Shown here: positions 11,957 to 23,929 of the stretch, piece by piece | Layout: the number at the start of each line of letters is the position of its first letter | Numbering within the stretch: position 1 is the first letter of the stretch | Assembly (NCBI GenBank): GCA_963989385.1 | Contig: OZ022499.1 | Location: 75,330,203-75,394,202, forward strand | Reading direction: 5' to 3' | Source of the DNA: Ctena decussata | Taxonomy: Eukaryota; Mollusca; Bivalvia; Lucinida; Lucinidae | DNA length: 64,000 nucleotides | Made by a program: the position numbers and the translations under genes | Notes under the pieces: model-generated | Seen by the model: the letters and a program-made list of their open reading frames with translations, nothing else | The model's database searches: none | What the model was told of the DNA's origin: nothing

Positions 11957-12008
11957 CATGCCCAGACCGGACTGCGCAGACGAGTTTGCGCAGTCCTGTC
12001 AGGGCATG
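11957..12008. repeat. 52-bp GC-rich palindrome
   Basis: CATGCCCAGACCGGACTGCG pairs with CGCAGTCCTGTCAGGGCATG around a GAGTTT loop. It contains CGCATGCCC and TGCGCA words of the NRF1-like type, which may be chance. Confidence 0.55.
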
Positions 12009-12308
12009 CCCAGTTCGCACAGACAATATTTTGACATTGTGGATAATTAAACAAAATTTTGCATTTTCTGACTAGATTACACGCTCAGGGTAATCTGGAC
12101 ATGCGCAGTTCAAACATGTCAAAAGATGTGTTATCTCACAACGCCATTCCTAATAAGATAGGTCATAAGCCAGTTAATGCAAGAACCAGACACAACAATG
12201 TCTTAAGAAGGTTATAGCAGTGACAAAAGCATAAAACACTGCCTGCCAGACAACTTAAGCAACATCCATTGCATAATGCAAATTAAGATGAAAACATCGA
12301 CAAAAAGA

Positions 12309-12639
12309 ACAATGGGTTTTTGACTCTGCAAAATAAAAAGGTTGAAAAGGTACCTTACATGTTATATTTCATCCTCTCATGCTGACTGGAAATCGCAGAG
12401 TCAGAAACCCATTGTTCTTTTTGTCAAAAAGAAAATAATGATTTTCTGACTCTGTAAATTTGACAAAAAGAACGATGGCTTTCTGACTTTGCAAATTCCA
12501 GCCAGCATGAGAACAAAAGAACAATGGGTTTCTGACTCTGCAAATTCCAGTCAACAAGAACAATGGGTTTCTGACTCATTGAATTCCAGTCCGCATGAGA
12601 GGACGAAACATAACATGTAAGGTACCTTTTCAACCTTTT
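12309..12639. mobile_element. foldback element with clustered 34-bp words
   Basis: Arms AAAAGGTTGAAAAGGTACCT (12336) and AGGTACCTTTTCAACCTTTT (ending 12639) are perfect complements, extending through TTACATGTTAT and ATAACATGTAA. The interior holds five to six copies, in both orientations, of AAGAACAATGGGTTTCTGAC followed by TCTGCAAATTCCAG. The short frames here translate these repeats and are not genes. Confidence 0.7.
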
Positions 12640-12837
12640 GTATCTGACAACTGAAGGTAAAAGTAATAAATAAATTTTACAGTACAAGAATACTTTGAAA
12701 TCATTTTGGGCTCAGCCATTTAATTAATGACCGACTCCAGGACATCATAGTTTTTTCTTTCTTAACTTCAAATTGTGTTAATTACTTACAAGTGTTTACA
12801 GTAACAATAAAATAGACAAGCAAATTCGGTGAATTTA

Positions 12838-13728
12838 TATCCCCCGCCGAAACATCCCTGATCAATGGCAAAAACACTGGGATAAGTGAGGCATAAGCTG
12901 AAGCTGTTCTTCTTAAGCTCTTGCCTCAGCATCACTGCACTATGATGATACACTTTTAATTCAGTTAAAAGAAATTTTGTTCACCAGCACCTTAGTCATA
13001 GCTAATTTATGGATTTTAAATCAACTCAAGGGCATTAAATCATGCATTACTGGCGTGAGTATGACAAAACTTCATGTGCACTGCTGTGTCATGACAATAC
13101 GTAATTGTTTTAAGTTTCATGAAATTACATTCATTGGTTACTTAGTTATGACTGAATTTGTTGATTTTTAATCAATTAAAGGGCGATAACTCACTGCTTA
13201 CTGAAGCAAATCCGACAAAACTTAAGATGCACCAATGTATTATGGTGATACATATTTACTATAAATTTCATAGAATTCTATTCATTGATAACTTAGTTAT
13301 GGCTAAATTTTGCAATCTTAAATTGATTCAAGGGCAATAACTCATGCAGTACTGATGCCATTCCGATGAAATTTTATGTGCATATCTGCATAATGGTGAT
13401 GTATATTTAGTGTAAGATTCATGAACTTTTAACGATTAATTACTTAGTTATGTCTCATTTTATGGATTTTAAGTCTATTACAGGGCAATAACTCAAGCAC
13501 TACTGAAGCCAGTCTGACGAAACTTCACGTGCATCAGCGCGTTACAGTGATATATATTTATCTTTAGTTTCGTACAATTCTATCCAGTGGTTACATAATT
13601 ATGTTTCCGGACGGACGGAAGTACGCACGGACAATTGGAAGGAGGGACGGACGGACGGACAGACAGACAGACGGTTGGACGTACGGACATGGAGAAAACT
13701 ATATCCCTCCGCCTTCGGCGGGGGATAA
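12838..13728 (+). mobile_element. tandem-array element, 151-bp units (pearl/Helentron-like)
   Basis: Left end TATCCCCCGCCGAA, then four core units marked by GGGC(A/G)ATAACTCA at 13029, 13181, 13332 and 13483 (period 151-152 bp), then a GGAC/AGAC microsatellite (13612-13690). The right end is a hairpin, ATCCCTCCGCC TTC GGCGGGGGAT, which repeats the left terminal motif inverted. No protein. The plan (flank, tandem core, tetranucleotide run, flank) is that of bivalve pearl elements as I remember them; the 3' hairpin fits Helitron/Helentron-derived elements. Class assignment is inference. Confidence 0.7.
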
Positions 13729-14799
13729 AAAATGCTGGCAGGTGTGAACTTCACGTAATCCGCTCTTCCTGCTTCCCCTCCCCACCCCCTCCCAAGCCAA
13801 ATTTCTGGTAAATGGCGAAATTAAGCAGGTCATAATTTCTAACAGAATACGGATAATGCTATTGCTTATATCATCAACCAAGGTACCTGTTATAGTCGGG
13901 CAATCTGTATTTGCTTAGTCTTTGCAATTTCAAAGTTATTTCGCTTCAGCTGTAGTAATTTAAGCCAAGGCTGCAGCTAAATAACAAGTGCAACAAAATA
14001 ACAACTAAAGTCTCCTGAGATTACTTATTATATGGCTAATACTCTTTATGCCCATATGCGTGACAACAGCTATTATCTGATAAGCACATTCAAAACAATG
14101 GTTATGTATCGTAGCCATAAAGAAAACATCAGATAAGAACAGCAGACAATTTACAGAGCAGCTATTATGAAATAGTAAAAGAAAATCTGTAGTAGATAAA
14201 TGAAAAGTATCTTTTCAGTTTAACGTTAAAAGCTGTAGGCAAATTTATGGATCATTCGAGGCCCATCAAATCTTCATACATATTGGTAGCTTGCCGTATT
14301 TTGTCTAAAGGCAGTCAGGAGTTCATATTGAACTGAGCTATTAATCAAGACCCTTTTATATATTGATATTTTAGAAACCATCAAAAAGGATATTTATTGA
14401 GATATTGATCTTCAATAATCTTCCTGTTTTCTTCATAAAGAAAATTATAATAATAATCAAAATAATAATAATAATAATTGTGGCACTCATAAAAAGCGCA
14501 TTGGCAAATTCTTTGGTTCCGTCGGACAGATTTCTACTGCGTTATTCAGCAATTTACAACTAAGTAGTGGTTTTCGTCACGTAATTGGCACTTCCTGTTT
14601 TGTTTACAATGTAACAAAAGCATCTGTCCATTAGACCCTTATCTAATCGATACGTCTTTAGACAAAACACATAGAATACGATTAACTGAATTAGACTCAA
14701 TGACTACACCAGAGAACTTTGCTTTACCCACACCTTTTTCACGCCTAAACCGAAATTTTCTTTCGACATCTGATGTAAAGTATCTAAAATATAATAGTT
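13729..14799. other. unassigned; AAT microsatellite near 14446-14480
   Basis: AT-rich DNA with a short (AAT)n run. The 60-aa frame at 13699-13881 overlaps the end of the array element and is not a gene. Confidence 0.4.
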
Positions 14800-14956
14800 T
14801 GAGCCGCGACACGACAAAATCAATAATGTGGCACAAGCGCCTAGAGAAGATTCGGATCAGCGTAGCTTAGACCCTTAGCTATACATTAAGCGAACAGCAA
14901 AGACTCTTATCTGAATAGCATATGCCACTTTGTTGGTTTTGTCGTGTCGTGGCTCA
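14800..14956 (+). mobile_element. palindromic MITE family P1, internally deleted copy
   Basis: Complete outer ends (TGAGCCGCGACACGACAAAA and TTTTGTCGTGTCGTGGCTCA) but only 157 bp, because the inner CTGATCAGAG/GGGCGGATGCCC arms are missing. The centre (GTAGCTTAGACCCTTAGCTA) is kept. Confidence 0.8.
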
Positions 14957-15161
14957 AATTATTAAGATATTCAGGAAAGGCAACAATAACAAAACCCATC
15001 CAAGAGACCAAAGTAAAAGGGAGAAAGCAAACCACACAGCGGAACAATACAGATGTTCTGTTTGCTTTATGTGTTTGGTATGGCTTTTGATATTCGTTGT
15101 TGGATTGAGTGTTGTTGTTTTTTTTTTTCAGAGTGTGCTGTTGCGTTTAGTAAAGTTTATT

Positions 15162-15336
15162 TAGTTTATGAAGGAACAGCAAGGAAATGCCACAATAACA
15201 ATACACAACTTACCTAAGACACCAAAACAAAAAGAAGAGAGAAAGACAATGGTACTTCTCTCTTCTTTTTCCTTTGGTGTCGTGGATGGGCTGTGCGTTA
15301 TTGTTGTGGCATTTCCTGGTTGTTCCTTTATAAACT
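15162..15336. repeat. 175-bp palindrome
   Basis: Arms AGTTTATGAAGGAACAGCAA and TTGTTCCTTTATAAACT; the inner arms GACACCAAAACAAAAAGAAG and CTTCTTTTTCCTTTGGTGTC pair around GGTACTTC. A diverged direct relative of the left arm sits just upstream at 14965-15020. Confidence 0.65.
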
Positions 15337-16840
15337 CCATAAACTGATATTCCACTAGCTTCGGTTCTACCATTTTTTATTGAAAGAAAATGAATTTTGA
15401 AATTATAAGCTGCTCGGCTGTAATGACATATTGACCAATCAGAATCGCAGCTGGAGGATATAGTTAATAGGTTTCTCTCATCAAGTTGTAGGTTCTTTTG
15501 GTGATATATTGAGCTTTGTTAATAGGTAATCTATATCACGCTGGGTTTAAAGGAACGTATTAAGCCATCAGGCTTTCTCACATATAATCTGCCAACAGAT
15601 TCTACTGAGTTTTATATGTGAGCGATTGTTTAATACTATATTCAAGACGCGATGTAAAGCATGTTAAAACACAAACAGCACATGTACGGTAACAGCCAAC
15701 CGTAGACTGACAACAATCATACATTGGTTTACGCAGGCAAAATACCACACTTCATCTTGTGTATCTCCGAAATAAATGTTTGTTCCACAAAGGGCTTCCT
15801 TAAATTGTCATTGGGGCATCACATGGTGAAAAAAAATTACAATCAAAGTAAACCATTAATCTGAAACTCGACCGCCGTCTGAAGTAAAATGCCGATTATG
15901 ACTGATTTACCAAAGATCAAAGGTATGGATAAACATTTTTTAATACTGATTGGTACTGAGTAATCAGAAACGGCTGAAGATGACAATGATTGCATTAGTC
16001 ATCTGTGAAACATGTCTTAACTTCTCTTACGCCACCAGTCTCGTGTGAAGAAATGCCAAAGAGATATTAATTCGCTCTGCGTGAGGAAATTGGTTGCAGT
16101 TCAAAATGTTCACATAATCAGGATCTTATTACATCATAGCAGCATGCCTTCTAACCATTAAATAGAAAATCAATTTATGTGCAGTGACAACCGTATGCGA
16201 GTGGCTGAAAAAATGGTTTTGAGTAGTCATGCAAAGATAAAACAGAAATAGAAAAAAAATAATGAAAAAGGGAGATTTTACAATAATATTTAAAGTCAAA
16301 CGATTCTCGCCTTTTATGCATTTCTCGATTGTTTGTTTCCACCAATATTTTTGGGCAATACGTGGGTTCATGTTTACGCAATTCTTTTATAGCGTTTTCC
16401 GCGCGAAATGTCATTTTGGGCTGATGCGCCGTAAAACTCATACCACTCATTCATTCACTCATTTTTGTCAGTGTTCTTGAATGAAGACAGCGTTGAACCT
16501 CAAATAAACATTATGGGAAATGGCCGCGTTTACACAACTCATCGACGCGTTCATTACACTTAACCTACAAACGTCCGGCATCATTTACAAAGGTCTGTTG
16601 CAAACTGCATGGACCCAGCTTATTGAAATGAGCCTGTCTGAACTTTGGGATAGAAAAGAGTCCACTAGGCCACGTAATCTCGACTTCTCAATCAACAATA
16701 ACATTTTAGGAAGACGGGGATTTATCCTGTGAAGAATGCACTGCTATTGATGTTGATCTCATTGATATTTGATATTTTATTGACAATAGGAAACTTTTCT
16801 AAGAACATTTGCCTGTTTCCAGTACTGATCCTTCTACTCT
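15337..16840. other. no recognisable feature
   Basis: AT-rich. A small inverted pair (CTCACATATAA / TTATATGTGAG) lies near 15577-15625. Frames at 16129-16480 on both strands overlap each other, and I recognise none. Confidence 0.4.
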
Positions 16841-16848
16841 CTGAATCT

Positions 16849-16867
16849 GAGGGGGGGGGGGGGGGGT
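16849..16867. repeat. poly-G tract
   Basis: Uninterrupted run of G, a potential G-quadruplex former on the plus strand. Confidence 0.85.
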
Positions 16868-16923
16868 GATTACAAAAGTTGTTACCCTGATCTATGCTGT
16901 TGAATATCATTAGATAAAAAGCA

Positions 16924-17019
16924 CCAGGAGATGACCACTATAAGCTTCCAGGAGATGACCACTATAAGCTTCCAGGAGATGACTACTATAAGCTTCCAGG
17001 AGATGACCACTATAAGCTT
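16924..17019 (+). repeat. 24-bp minisatellite, four units
   Basis: Exactly four copies of CCAGGAGATGACCACTATAA plus GCTT; one unit carries a single C to T change. No flanking TIR. Confidence 0.9.
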
Positions 17020-17493
17020 TCAGCTTACTGTCAGATCATGATACTTTAGATTGCTAATTATACATGTGAACTGATTAATAAGATATTGTTTAAAGGAAAT
17101 AACTCACTTAAATATAAATTGAGTTGAAATTGTAGAACTCGATGAATAGCTAAAGGACGAGGTGCAATAAGGGCCGATTTTGGCCCCATGTCAGAAATGA
17201 ATTTTGTTGTCATAAAAAATTAGTTAGGTAACTCTAATTAAAAGAAGTATAATTTTTATTCCTGTACTGATGCTCATTTCTGAGAAAATCTGTCATTTGC
17301 AATGTGTGGTAGCAAGCAGGAAATTTGGGTAAAAAAAGGGAGTGGGGAAGAATTTATTAGCGGTTTTTTTCCTCTGGGCTACGCATCGAGTATTTATGAA
17401 GTTAAACTATGACAATATTAATTAGTGTTTATGCTCGTGCATATTTGACAATGATGACGTCAGACTACTGAGTACTAAAGGGCAATAACTCAG

Positions 17494-18010
17494 CCTTTTA
17501 CAACTAAAATACACACAGAAATAGTCAAAGTAACACCATTGTAAATCAAATATAAAAACTTTTGTAGCATATAAAAGATAAATGTTTAAATTATTATAGG
17601 ATGTATGACTGTAATAATTACCGAAAAAAAGTAATAATATAAGCGTGGTATATTTGTTGTTGCCATGGCAACAACTTCTAATAACACATTTTTAAAGCAT
17701 TTAATTAACTTTATTTTTGCAGTATTTCATGCTGGATTTTCTTGATTTGATTTGTAACATCTATTATTGGAAGTATTTAAAGAATAAATAATTTACATAA
17801 TATCTAAAGCGCGTTATGGTAGCCGTTGCCATGGTAACAACCTCAAAACTTTCACAAATCTAAACATTTTAACGTATTTCGCAGTATTTCTGCATTTTAT
17901 TCTTTATTGACTTGTTTAAACTGTTATATGATGTTTACATGTGATAGTCACAGATATGTTTTAATATATTAACGTGTTATGATTGACGTTGCCATGGCAA
18001 CAACTTTCCC
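17494..18010 (+). repeat. diverged ~165-bp tandem repeat with RFX X-box palindromes
   Basis: GTTGCCATGGCAAC occurs at 17659-17672 and 17988-18001, and GTTGCCATGGTAAC at 17825-17838, spaced 166 and 163 bp. The intervening units share GCAGTATTTC and AT-rich blocks. The motif is a consensus X-box for RFX transcription factors (established knowledge). Whether it functions here is unknown; it may simply be conserved within the repeat. Confidence 0.6.
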
Positions 18011-18115
18011 TTTGATGTTGGGGATAGGGTTTGGGATCTGATTCAGTCAGTTCCTTAAGTGTAGTTACTCTTTAAATTTTCAATCATACTCACTTTTTTA
18101 GATTATTATTTTTTA

Positions 18116-18383
18116 GCCGGGCCGCTTAGCGGAATCGGTAGGGCACCTGACTCATACGTCAGAGGTCCTGGGTTCGAAACCCGGTCTGGCCACATACTTT
18201 CGTTTCTCCTTCCGCTGATTCAAGAAGGGCAGTTGTCAGTTACTGGCGAAGTATGTGCACTTAGAACTGGTTAACCGCTTAGGAGGTCTAAGCCTGCCCA
18301 GGAATAGTGTGGTTAGTTTAACTGACCGTCCCGACATGACCATAGTTGTTTACCGTGGACGTTAAGCAATAAATCAATCAATT
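18116..18383 (+). mobile_element. tRNA-derived SINE family S2
   Basis: A tRNA-like head (18116-18191) with a B box GGTTCGAAACC at 18171-18181. The anticodon arm does not form a standard 7-nt loop (CTGAC TCATAC GTCAG), so it is not a functional tRNA gene. The body runs through CTGGTTAACCGCTTAGGAGG and GACCGTCCCGACATGACCAT to the tail CGTGGACGTTAAGCAATAAA and AATC repeats. A full inverted copy lies at 52171-52449 and a head fragment at 21728-21766. Confidence 0.85.
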
Positions 18384-20074
18384 TTGTTTTAGTATTTTGT
18401 TATGTTTATGCCACAAAATTTTTAATTCACTTGGGAATACCTTAATACCTTAATTAATACACTGCTGAGGCCATTAATGGGATAAGATTGAACGAATTAA
18501 GAAAAAAAAAACAAAAAAAAAAAAAAAACGAAAATAAAAAAATAATATATTGATGAGTTATCACTTTTATTAAATTCTTATAGCTTTTGCAAACCGACCC
18601 TCATCAAAAATGGATACTGGATACTTACCTATTCTAGTTTTGATGATATTTGTCAGCTACCTTTTTAGAATAAATCCAACAAGGCAATCCATTATTAGTG
18701 TCCTACAGATATTCGACCAGTTTAGGGTGTATTATTGTTATTCATCCATCAGCCACACCGTCTTACTGTCCATTTGTCCGTCCATAAAACCTAGATCATG
18801 AGATAACAAGGCAACTGCTTGGTTGCCTGCTCAGTGTGTAAACAAGCAGGGTTTTGTCCATTTTCCCCTCTGTTTTCTTGGTCGTTTATGAGCCGGCCAG
18901 AACGTAGGTTGTCATGGCAACCTGAAGTTACCATTGCCCTACTTTGAGAGAATGATAGCCCACTGATAGAGTGAATAGTACCCGAGCAGGTATTCCGAAA
19001 ATGGATAAAATGATTGATTGTGTTGTCAATAATGACAGACATTTTGCATAAATATACTGTATGGTTTAATATTGCTTAATATGTGTTGTATTGACTGAGG
19101 AGATCGGACTTAAAGTAAGAAAGCTGTTAGGGTTTAAAAAATTCAAAATGGCCACCATAGAGGCCGCCATTTTGATTTTTTTGTCACGTGATAAATATTT
19201 TAATCTTGATTAAGTGCAAAAGTTGCTTATTTTTATTGACTGGTTTGGCAAAAACCATTTCTTATGAAGTAAACAATAGATTTAGTCATTTCATTCAACT
19301 GAAATATGTTTGAAACAAGATTTATTTTGAATTTTCATTTTTCACTGTGAGTTTATGACATCATATACTCACAGATTTGCTGGTTCCCAACTCAGCATTT
19401 TCACATCTTTAAACATTCATATGTTGCTTAATTTAAGTCCGATTTTCATGAAATTTTCGGCAAACTTCATATTCTATAAACTTCTTTAATTTAAGCCTAA
19501 TTTGACTTTTAGTGAGTGTTTTCCTTTAAACCAAAAAGCAGCAGGTTTTCTTACTAAATGCCATGTCTAGAATAGTTTGTAACAAACATGTCATGAATGC
19601 AAACAGTGTCGACATAAGTAAACTCTTTTAGACAGTAACTCTCAATTTGTCAGTGTTCCATAACCATTAAAGACAAAATACATCAGATAGAAATTACACA
19701 CGTTTTATGGACTTGCTGAGACATATAAGCTCGAAGAAAATGGGTATTAAATGTTGAATTATATCTTTGGAGTTTACAGTAAAAAGATGTAGCTAGATAG
19801 AGAGTTCCTCTGAGCACATTAAATCTTGGTTCACGTCAACCACATTAGATATATTTTCATCAGTCGGACAGGAATGAATATTTTACGAAGACAGAATGGT
19901 AACATTAAGTATTTTCATCAACAACTTGTAGAAATCGATGAATCTAATGGTTTCTGATATAAACAGAAAAATAATAAATTAAAAGAGTGAATTAAATCCG
20001 ATCTTAAAACATTGTTTCCCCCTAAACTGATTTTAAATTTGGATAAATATTTAGAACAGAAAGTAGCCAGAAAC
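18384..20074. other. unassigned; A-rich tract 18500-18545
   Basis: AT-rich sequence. A small palindrome CAAAATGGCC...GGCCGCCATTTTG lies at 19146-19176. No gene supported. Confidence 0.4.
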
Positions 20075-20077
20075 CTG

Positions 20078-20303
20078 GCCCCGAGGTTATAAAACTTTTT
20101 TCATGCTCAACTCAGCTGAGCATGAAATTTAAAATGCCCATTAATATAAAAATACCATGAAATTCAGCATTTTCCAGGCTCAGATAAGCCAAGAAGGCTA
20201 TTTTTTCTGCTCATAAACATTTGTTGGCATTTTAAAATTTATGAGCAAAAAAATTTCATGCTCAGCTGAGTTGAGCATGAAAAAAGTTTTATCACCTCGG
20301 GGC
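20078..20303. mobile_element. MITE family M1 (GCCCCGAGG), copy 1
   Basis: TIRs GCCCCGAGGTTATAAAACTT and AAGTTTTATCACCTCGGGGC with nested palindrome ATGCTCAACTCAGCTGAGCA. Flanked by CTG on the left and CAG on the right, one base from a perfect 3-bp duplication. Nearly identical in build to 23930-24170. Confidence 0.8.
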
Positions 20304-20519
20304 CAGAAAACCGGAGCGACAAAATGATAAACAAAACAGTGATACACAAACTGGTATCTAAGTTTGCTGATACATCTAAACTCTTTGATCAAAGTGTACC
20401 ATAAAAGTAACAAAACTGAGATCCGATTTGTATAAAATATCATGTTCAGAAATGTGTGTTAATGTATTGATGTTTATATCTATAAAATAAAGTTTAAACC
20501 AACAATATTGAAAAGCCTT

Positions 20520-21125
20520 ATTGGAAAGATAGGAAGTCGCCATATCGTCAAAAATGAAAGTTATACTAGGGTTAATATTTTGCTAAAAATGGGTTAAGAA
20601 ATTGTTAAATGTTGCTGTTTAGATACAATTTCTCGGTCATTTTACCATTGCTCGTGCTAAATAAACCATAAACTTTAGGAAAATTGTAAAATTAGAATAC
20701 TTTGCTATATTTTATATTTTGTGCACTTATTCAAGTTGTGATTAACCTAAGTGGATAATATCTTTCTAAAATATTATTTATTTTATTAATGTAATGACAG
20801 CTTATGGTGTGCAAGTATAATGAAATTTTTCTGAATGTATTACATTATTTTTTTCGTATTTTTCGTTATTAATGTATATTCTTCATCATGACTTATGTGG
20901 GGGTAGGGGTAGAGTTTGTCAAGTGATAAAGTAAAAAGCTCAAAGAATCCTGTTTATCTTTTAATTTTCTGTTTGCTGGAGAGTTCTGCTTTCAAAATAC
21001 ACTTGATTTGTTAGAATTTCAGTGTAGCATTTTCTGTATAGTCCAAATATTGCAGAAAGAAAATCATTTTAAGGATTTTTCGGATAGTCACTAAAATTGA
21101 ATTTAAAGCATCTTGTACCAAGGTG
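20520..21125 (+). repeat. dispersed repeat R4, copy 1
   Basis: Shares with 28190-28810 the ordered blocks TGTGGGGGTAGGGGTAGAGT, TTTCTGTTTGCTG(G/A), GTCCAAATA and TTTTAAGGATTTTTCGG. Strongly diverged. Conservation of the GGGGTAGGGGTAGAG block stands out. Confidence 0.5.
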
Positions 21126-21129
21126 GAAA

Positions 21130-21470
21130 TTAAAAGTAAAAAGTATGCAAAGACCAGGAACTGAAACAATCAAAATCCAAATCCAGCCCTCAAACCATAG
21201 TTGGAAACAACTAAGATTACAAATAATCAAGATACAGAGAACATATGGCCAACCGAGTGAGCAGCTTGTTCCCAAAAGGTGGCCACTCAGCAACCCAAAC
21301 CGAACCAAAAATAATAAGAACATACATAAGGTAAAACATCACAGAAACTCTGACACCAAAAACAGGCAACAGAGAACCACAACAGAACTACCGCCTTGGA
21401 ACGGTCAGTAATGAATTACTGGGGGGCTTAAATCGATTTTACAGGCCCAACCTCACCCTCAGTTTCTGAA
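21130..21470 (+). repeat. dispersed repeat family R1, copy 2
   Basis: GAGCAGCTTGTTCCCAAAAG, then CCGCCTTGGAACGGTCAG and GGGGGGCTTAAAT, in the order seen at 538-905. The open frame 21097-21411 crosses the repeat and has no recognisable domain. Confidence 0.55.
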
Positions 21471-21499
21471 GTGGTACAAAACATTTAGTTGGTAGTTCG

Positions 21500-21727
21500 G
21501 TTCGCATGATAACCCTCTAACTCGTCAATGAATCATCACGGTAAACACATAAATCAAATTTCAACATCATGAAGAAGCAAAGACGAGGACTCAACAGATA
21601 CAACGGGCCGTCAGTTCGCATGATAACCCTCTAACTCGTCAATGAATCATCACGGTAAACACATAAATCAAATTTCAACACCATGAAGAAGCAAAGACGA
21701 GGACTCAACAGATACAACGGGCCGTCT
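21500..21727 (+). repeat. 114-bp direct tandem duplication
   Basis: GTTCGCATGATAACCCTCTA and the next ~94 bases occur twice in direct succession (21500 and 21614), almost identical. The unit belongs to the R1 neighbourhood (compare 52640-52720). Confidence 0.85.
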
Positions 21728-21766
21728 GTCAGGTGCCCTACCGATTGTGCTTCGCGGCCCGGCATA
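21728..21766 (-). repeat. SINE S2 head fragment
   Basis: GTCAGGTGCCCTACCGATTG and GCTTCGCGGCCCGGC match the reversed tRNA-like head of the SINEs at 18116 and 52449. Confidence 0.65.
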
Positions 21767-22046
21767 CACAGTCATATACAGGTTCCAGTGCAGAAAGTAT
21801 TTCTTAACACCTTTAAGTATGAGGGTTGATGAATATCAAAACAGGACTAGTCTCCGACTGTTTTTTTTCTTTTCTTTATCTCTTCTTCTTTCTAAAGTTG
21901 TATTTTGGACGGCCATGATAAATATGAGCCTTATACCAGCTGAATTCAAATTAAAATATACGCAGCTGACTTGGTTCTGTAGTAAATCTTTGATGCATCG
22001 ATGAATCAAATACATAAGAACACGTTGCTCAAGAAAAATAAAAATT
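21767..22046. other. no recognisable feature
   Basis: Overlapping short frames on both strands; nothing recognised. Confidence 0.35.
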
Positions 22047-22246
22047 TGCCGCGACACGAGAAAACCAACAAAGCGGTAGCGCACCCAGTCTGATCAGAGT
22101 CTTCGTTATCCGCGTGAAGGCAGCTTAGACCCTTAGCTACCCTTTAAGCGCTTAGCGAAGAGTCTGATCAGACTTGGCAGGTGCCCAAGCTGATCTGAAT
22201 CTGCGCTGTGCGCACCACTTTGTTGGTTTTCTCGTGTCACGGATCA
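22047..22246 (+). mobile_element. palindromic MITE family P1, eroded copy
   Basis: Left end eroded to TTGCCGCGACACGAG, right end CTCGTGTCACGGATCA. About 35 bp of the left inner arm is missing. The centre GTGAAGGCAGCTTAGACCCT gives plus orientation. Confidence 0.8.
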
Positions 22247-22334
22247 AATGCTATGAGAAAGGATGCTGATAAGGAAGATTCACAGATTGCGCTTCTCTAC
22301 AGACTGGTCCGTCTCGACATCTAAATTGTTTTCC

Positions 22335-22439
22335 AAATATACTTAAGGACAAAAGTTCTGCACGGATGTTAATATCCGTGCAGAACTTTTGTCCTTAAAA
22401 AGTATATTCTGTGCAGAACTTTTGTCCTTAAGTATATTA
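22335..22439. repeat. hairpin with third arm repeat
   Basis: TACTTAAGGACAAAAGTTCT and AGAACTTTTGTCCTTAA pair around ACGGATGTTAATATCCGT. The right arm is then repeated once more (22411-22439), giving three copies of the same word. Confidence 0.7.
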
Positions 22440-22914
22440 TGATGAGAAATGGTAAATGCGAATTCTGATCTGACTTTTTGGGATGCGTAGGTTAATCATT
22501 TTGTCTCAGCATATGTCACAAGGTCCCTTTTCACTGACTTGTCTGAATTCAATCAGTTATTTTGTAGATACCAAAGAGACGTAAAACATTACCGCTCAGA
22601 TTTTAAGAAGCTATATAGGTCACAGACCGGATAGTACAAAAACATGACAAATAATTTGCTCCAGGGTACTGCTGAGGAACACAACAGCTCTGCTAATTAT
22701 ATTGTTGAAACGAAAATGTCTTATTGTCTCCGAAATAGCAAAACAAGGTGTTAGATAAGAATAATGACTACAGTGTCGTCATCATGTGAGTATCAGCTAT
22801 AATATTTGTAATGACGCCCATTTCTGTGCATCTGCCGCCTCGAAGTCGTTGGGTCGAGTAAAGAAACGTTTTGAATAATACAAGCAAAACTAAAGACGAG
22901 CCTGGTGATAAGAA

Positions 22915-22972
22915 AAGGCTCTGATCAGACTGCACATAAGTGCAGTCTAATCAGAGCCTTCGCTTGTCACAT
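22915..22972. repeat. short palindrome related to P1
   Basis: AAGGCTCTGATCAGACTGCA pairs with TGCAGTCTAATCAGAGCCTT. It shares the CTGATCAGACTG core of family P1 but lacks the ends. Confidence 0.55.
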
Positions 22973-23929
22973 AAGCCATTTATGGTAGTGACGCAAGCCA
23001 TAGAGCCAACAGTGGGTTCTCAGATTTCTCTGTATCAATAAGAAGGATTATCTCAATATCACATGACAAAATTGCCACATTGTTGGAAATCACATGATGT
23101 GGCTCAAATTTAATAATAAATAGAAAATATATATATATGGTTGCCACTTAAAGGAATGCTATAAAATCAACAACAGCTCGAATAAGCCAGTAGCATAGTG
23201 TTCTTCTCAGTATTTATTATGACTGGCAATACAACATGTTATCTTGCCACTGATTAGAAAGGTAATTAGTTCTTCTGTATTGCTTGGCAGACACAATATG
23301 GCATTGACCTACATACTTGGTAGAAATATGACAAATGCTACAAAGAGAACAAGCAGAAGAAATAGTATATACTGTAAATGTACTTCAACGTAACGTTGAA
23401 CGTTGCTTCATTCGAGTCCATGACAAAACAATGAAACACAAAACATCAAAATGTCAATTCATCGCGAAAAGACAGAATATTGAAAGGCACGAAGCACCAA
23501 CAGAGATAATAAAGTATCGAAATATTTTACTTGTTGGCCACTGTGCCATTAACGGTAGATACGACTTTTATTGTACCAGACAGGTTGTAATTTCAATATT
23601 CTTTTAGTAGTATTTATGGCTTTTTCGATCTTTTCACGATAGGTGATTTGACGTGTTTTTTTTTTTGTATTATTATTATTTGTCGCATGCGCTGTTGTGA
23701 CTTTCGATGAACGGACATTTTTTTTATGATTTGTCCTTCAATGAAATATCGGGTACAAGCTTCATTCATGTATTTATTAGCTATACAAACATCATCACTT
23801 AGCACTCTGAATATCTGAAATGAAATAAGTCTAAAACACTGCTCTTTGACGGATATTTGTTTAGAATCCTGATTACATGTTGTTGGTCGGGCGCATCTTG
23901 GTTCAGTTGTTGGTTTCTTATCGGACCAG
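22973..23929. other. unassigned; 90-aa open frame at 23335-23607
   Basis: The plus-strand frame at 23335-23607 has a balanced composition but matches no family I recognise and has no visible splice context. No function proposed. Confidence 0.3.

Noticed and set aside
12977..13610. CRISPR-like array
   Set aside because: The repeats are 151 bp long, diverged and contiguous, with no short repeat-spacer alternation; the element is eukaryotic.
18116..18191. Possible functional tRNA gene (CAT anticodon region)
   Set aside because: The anticodon arm gives a 6-nt or 8-nt loop, not 7. The head is followed by a SINE body, and a second copy with the same fault lies at 52370-52449.
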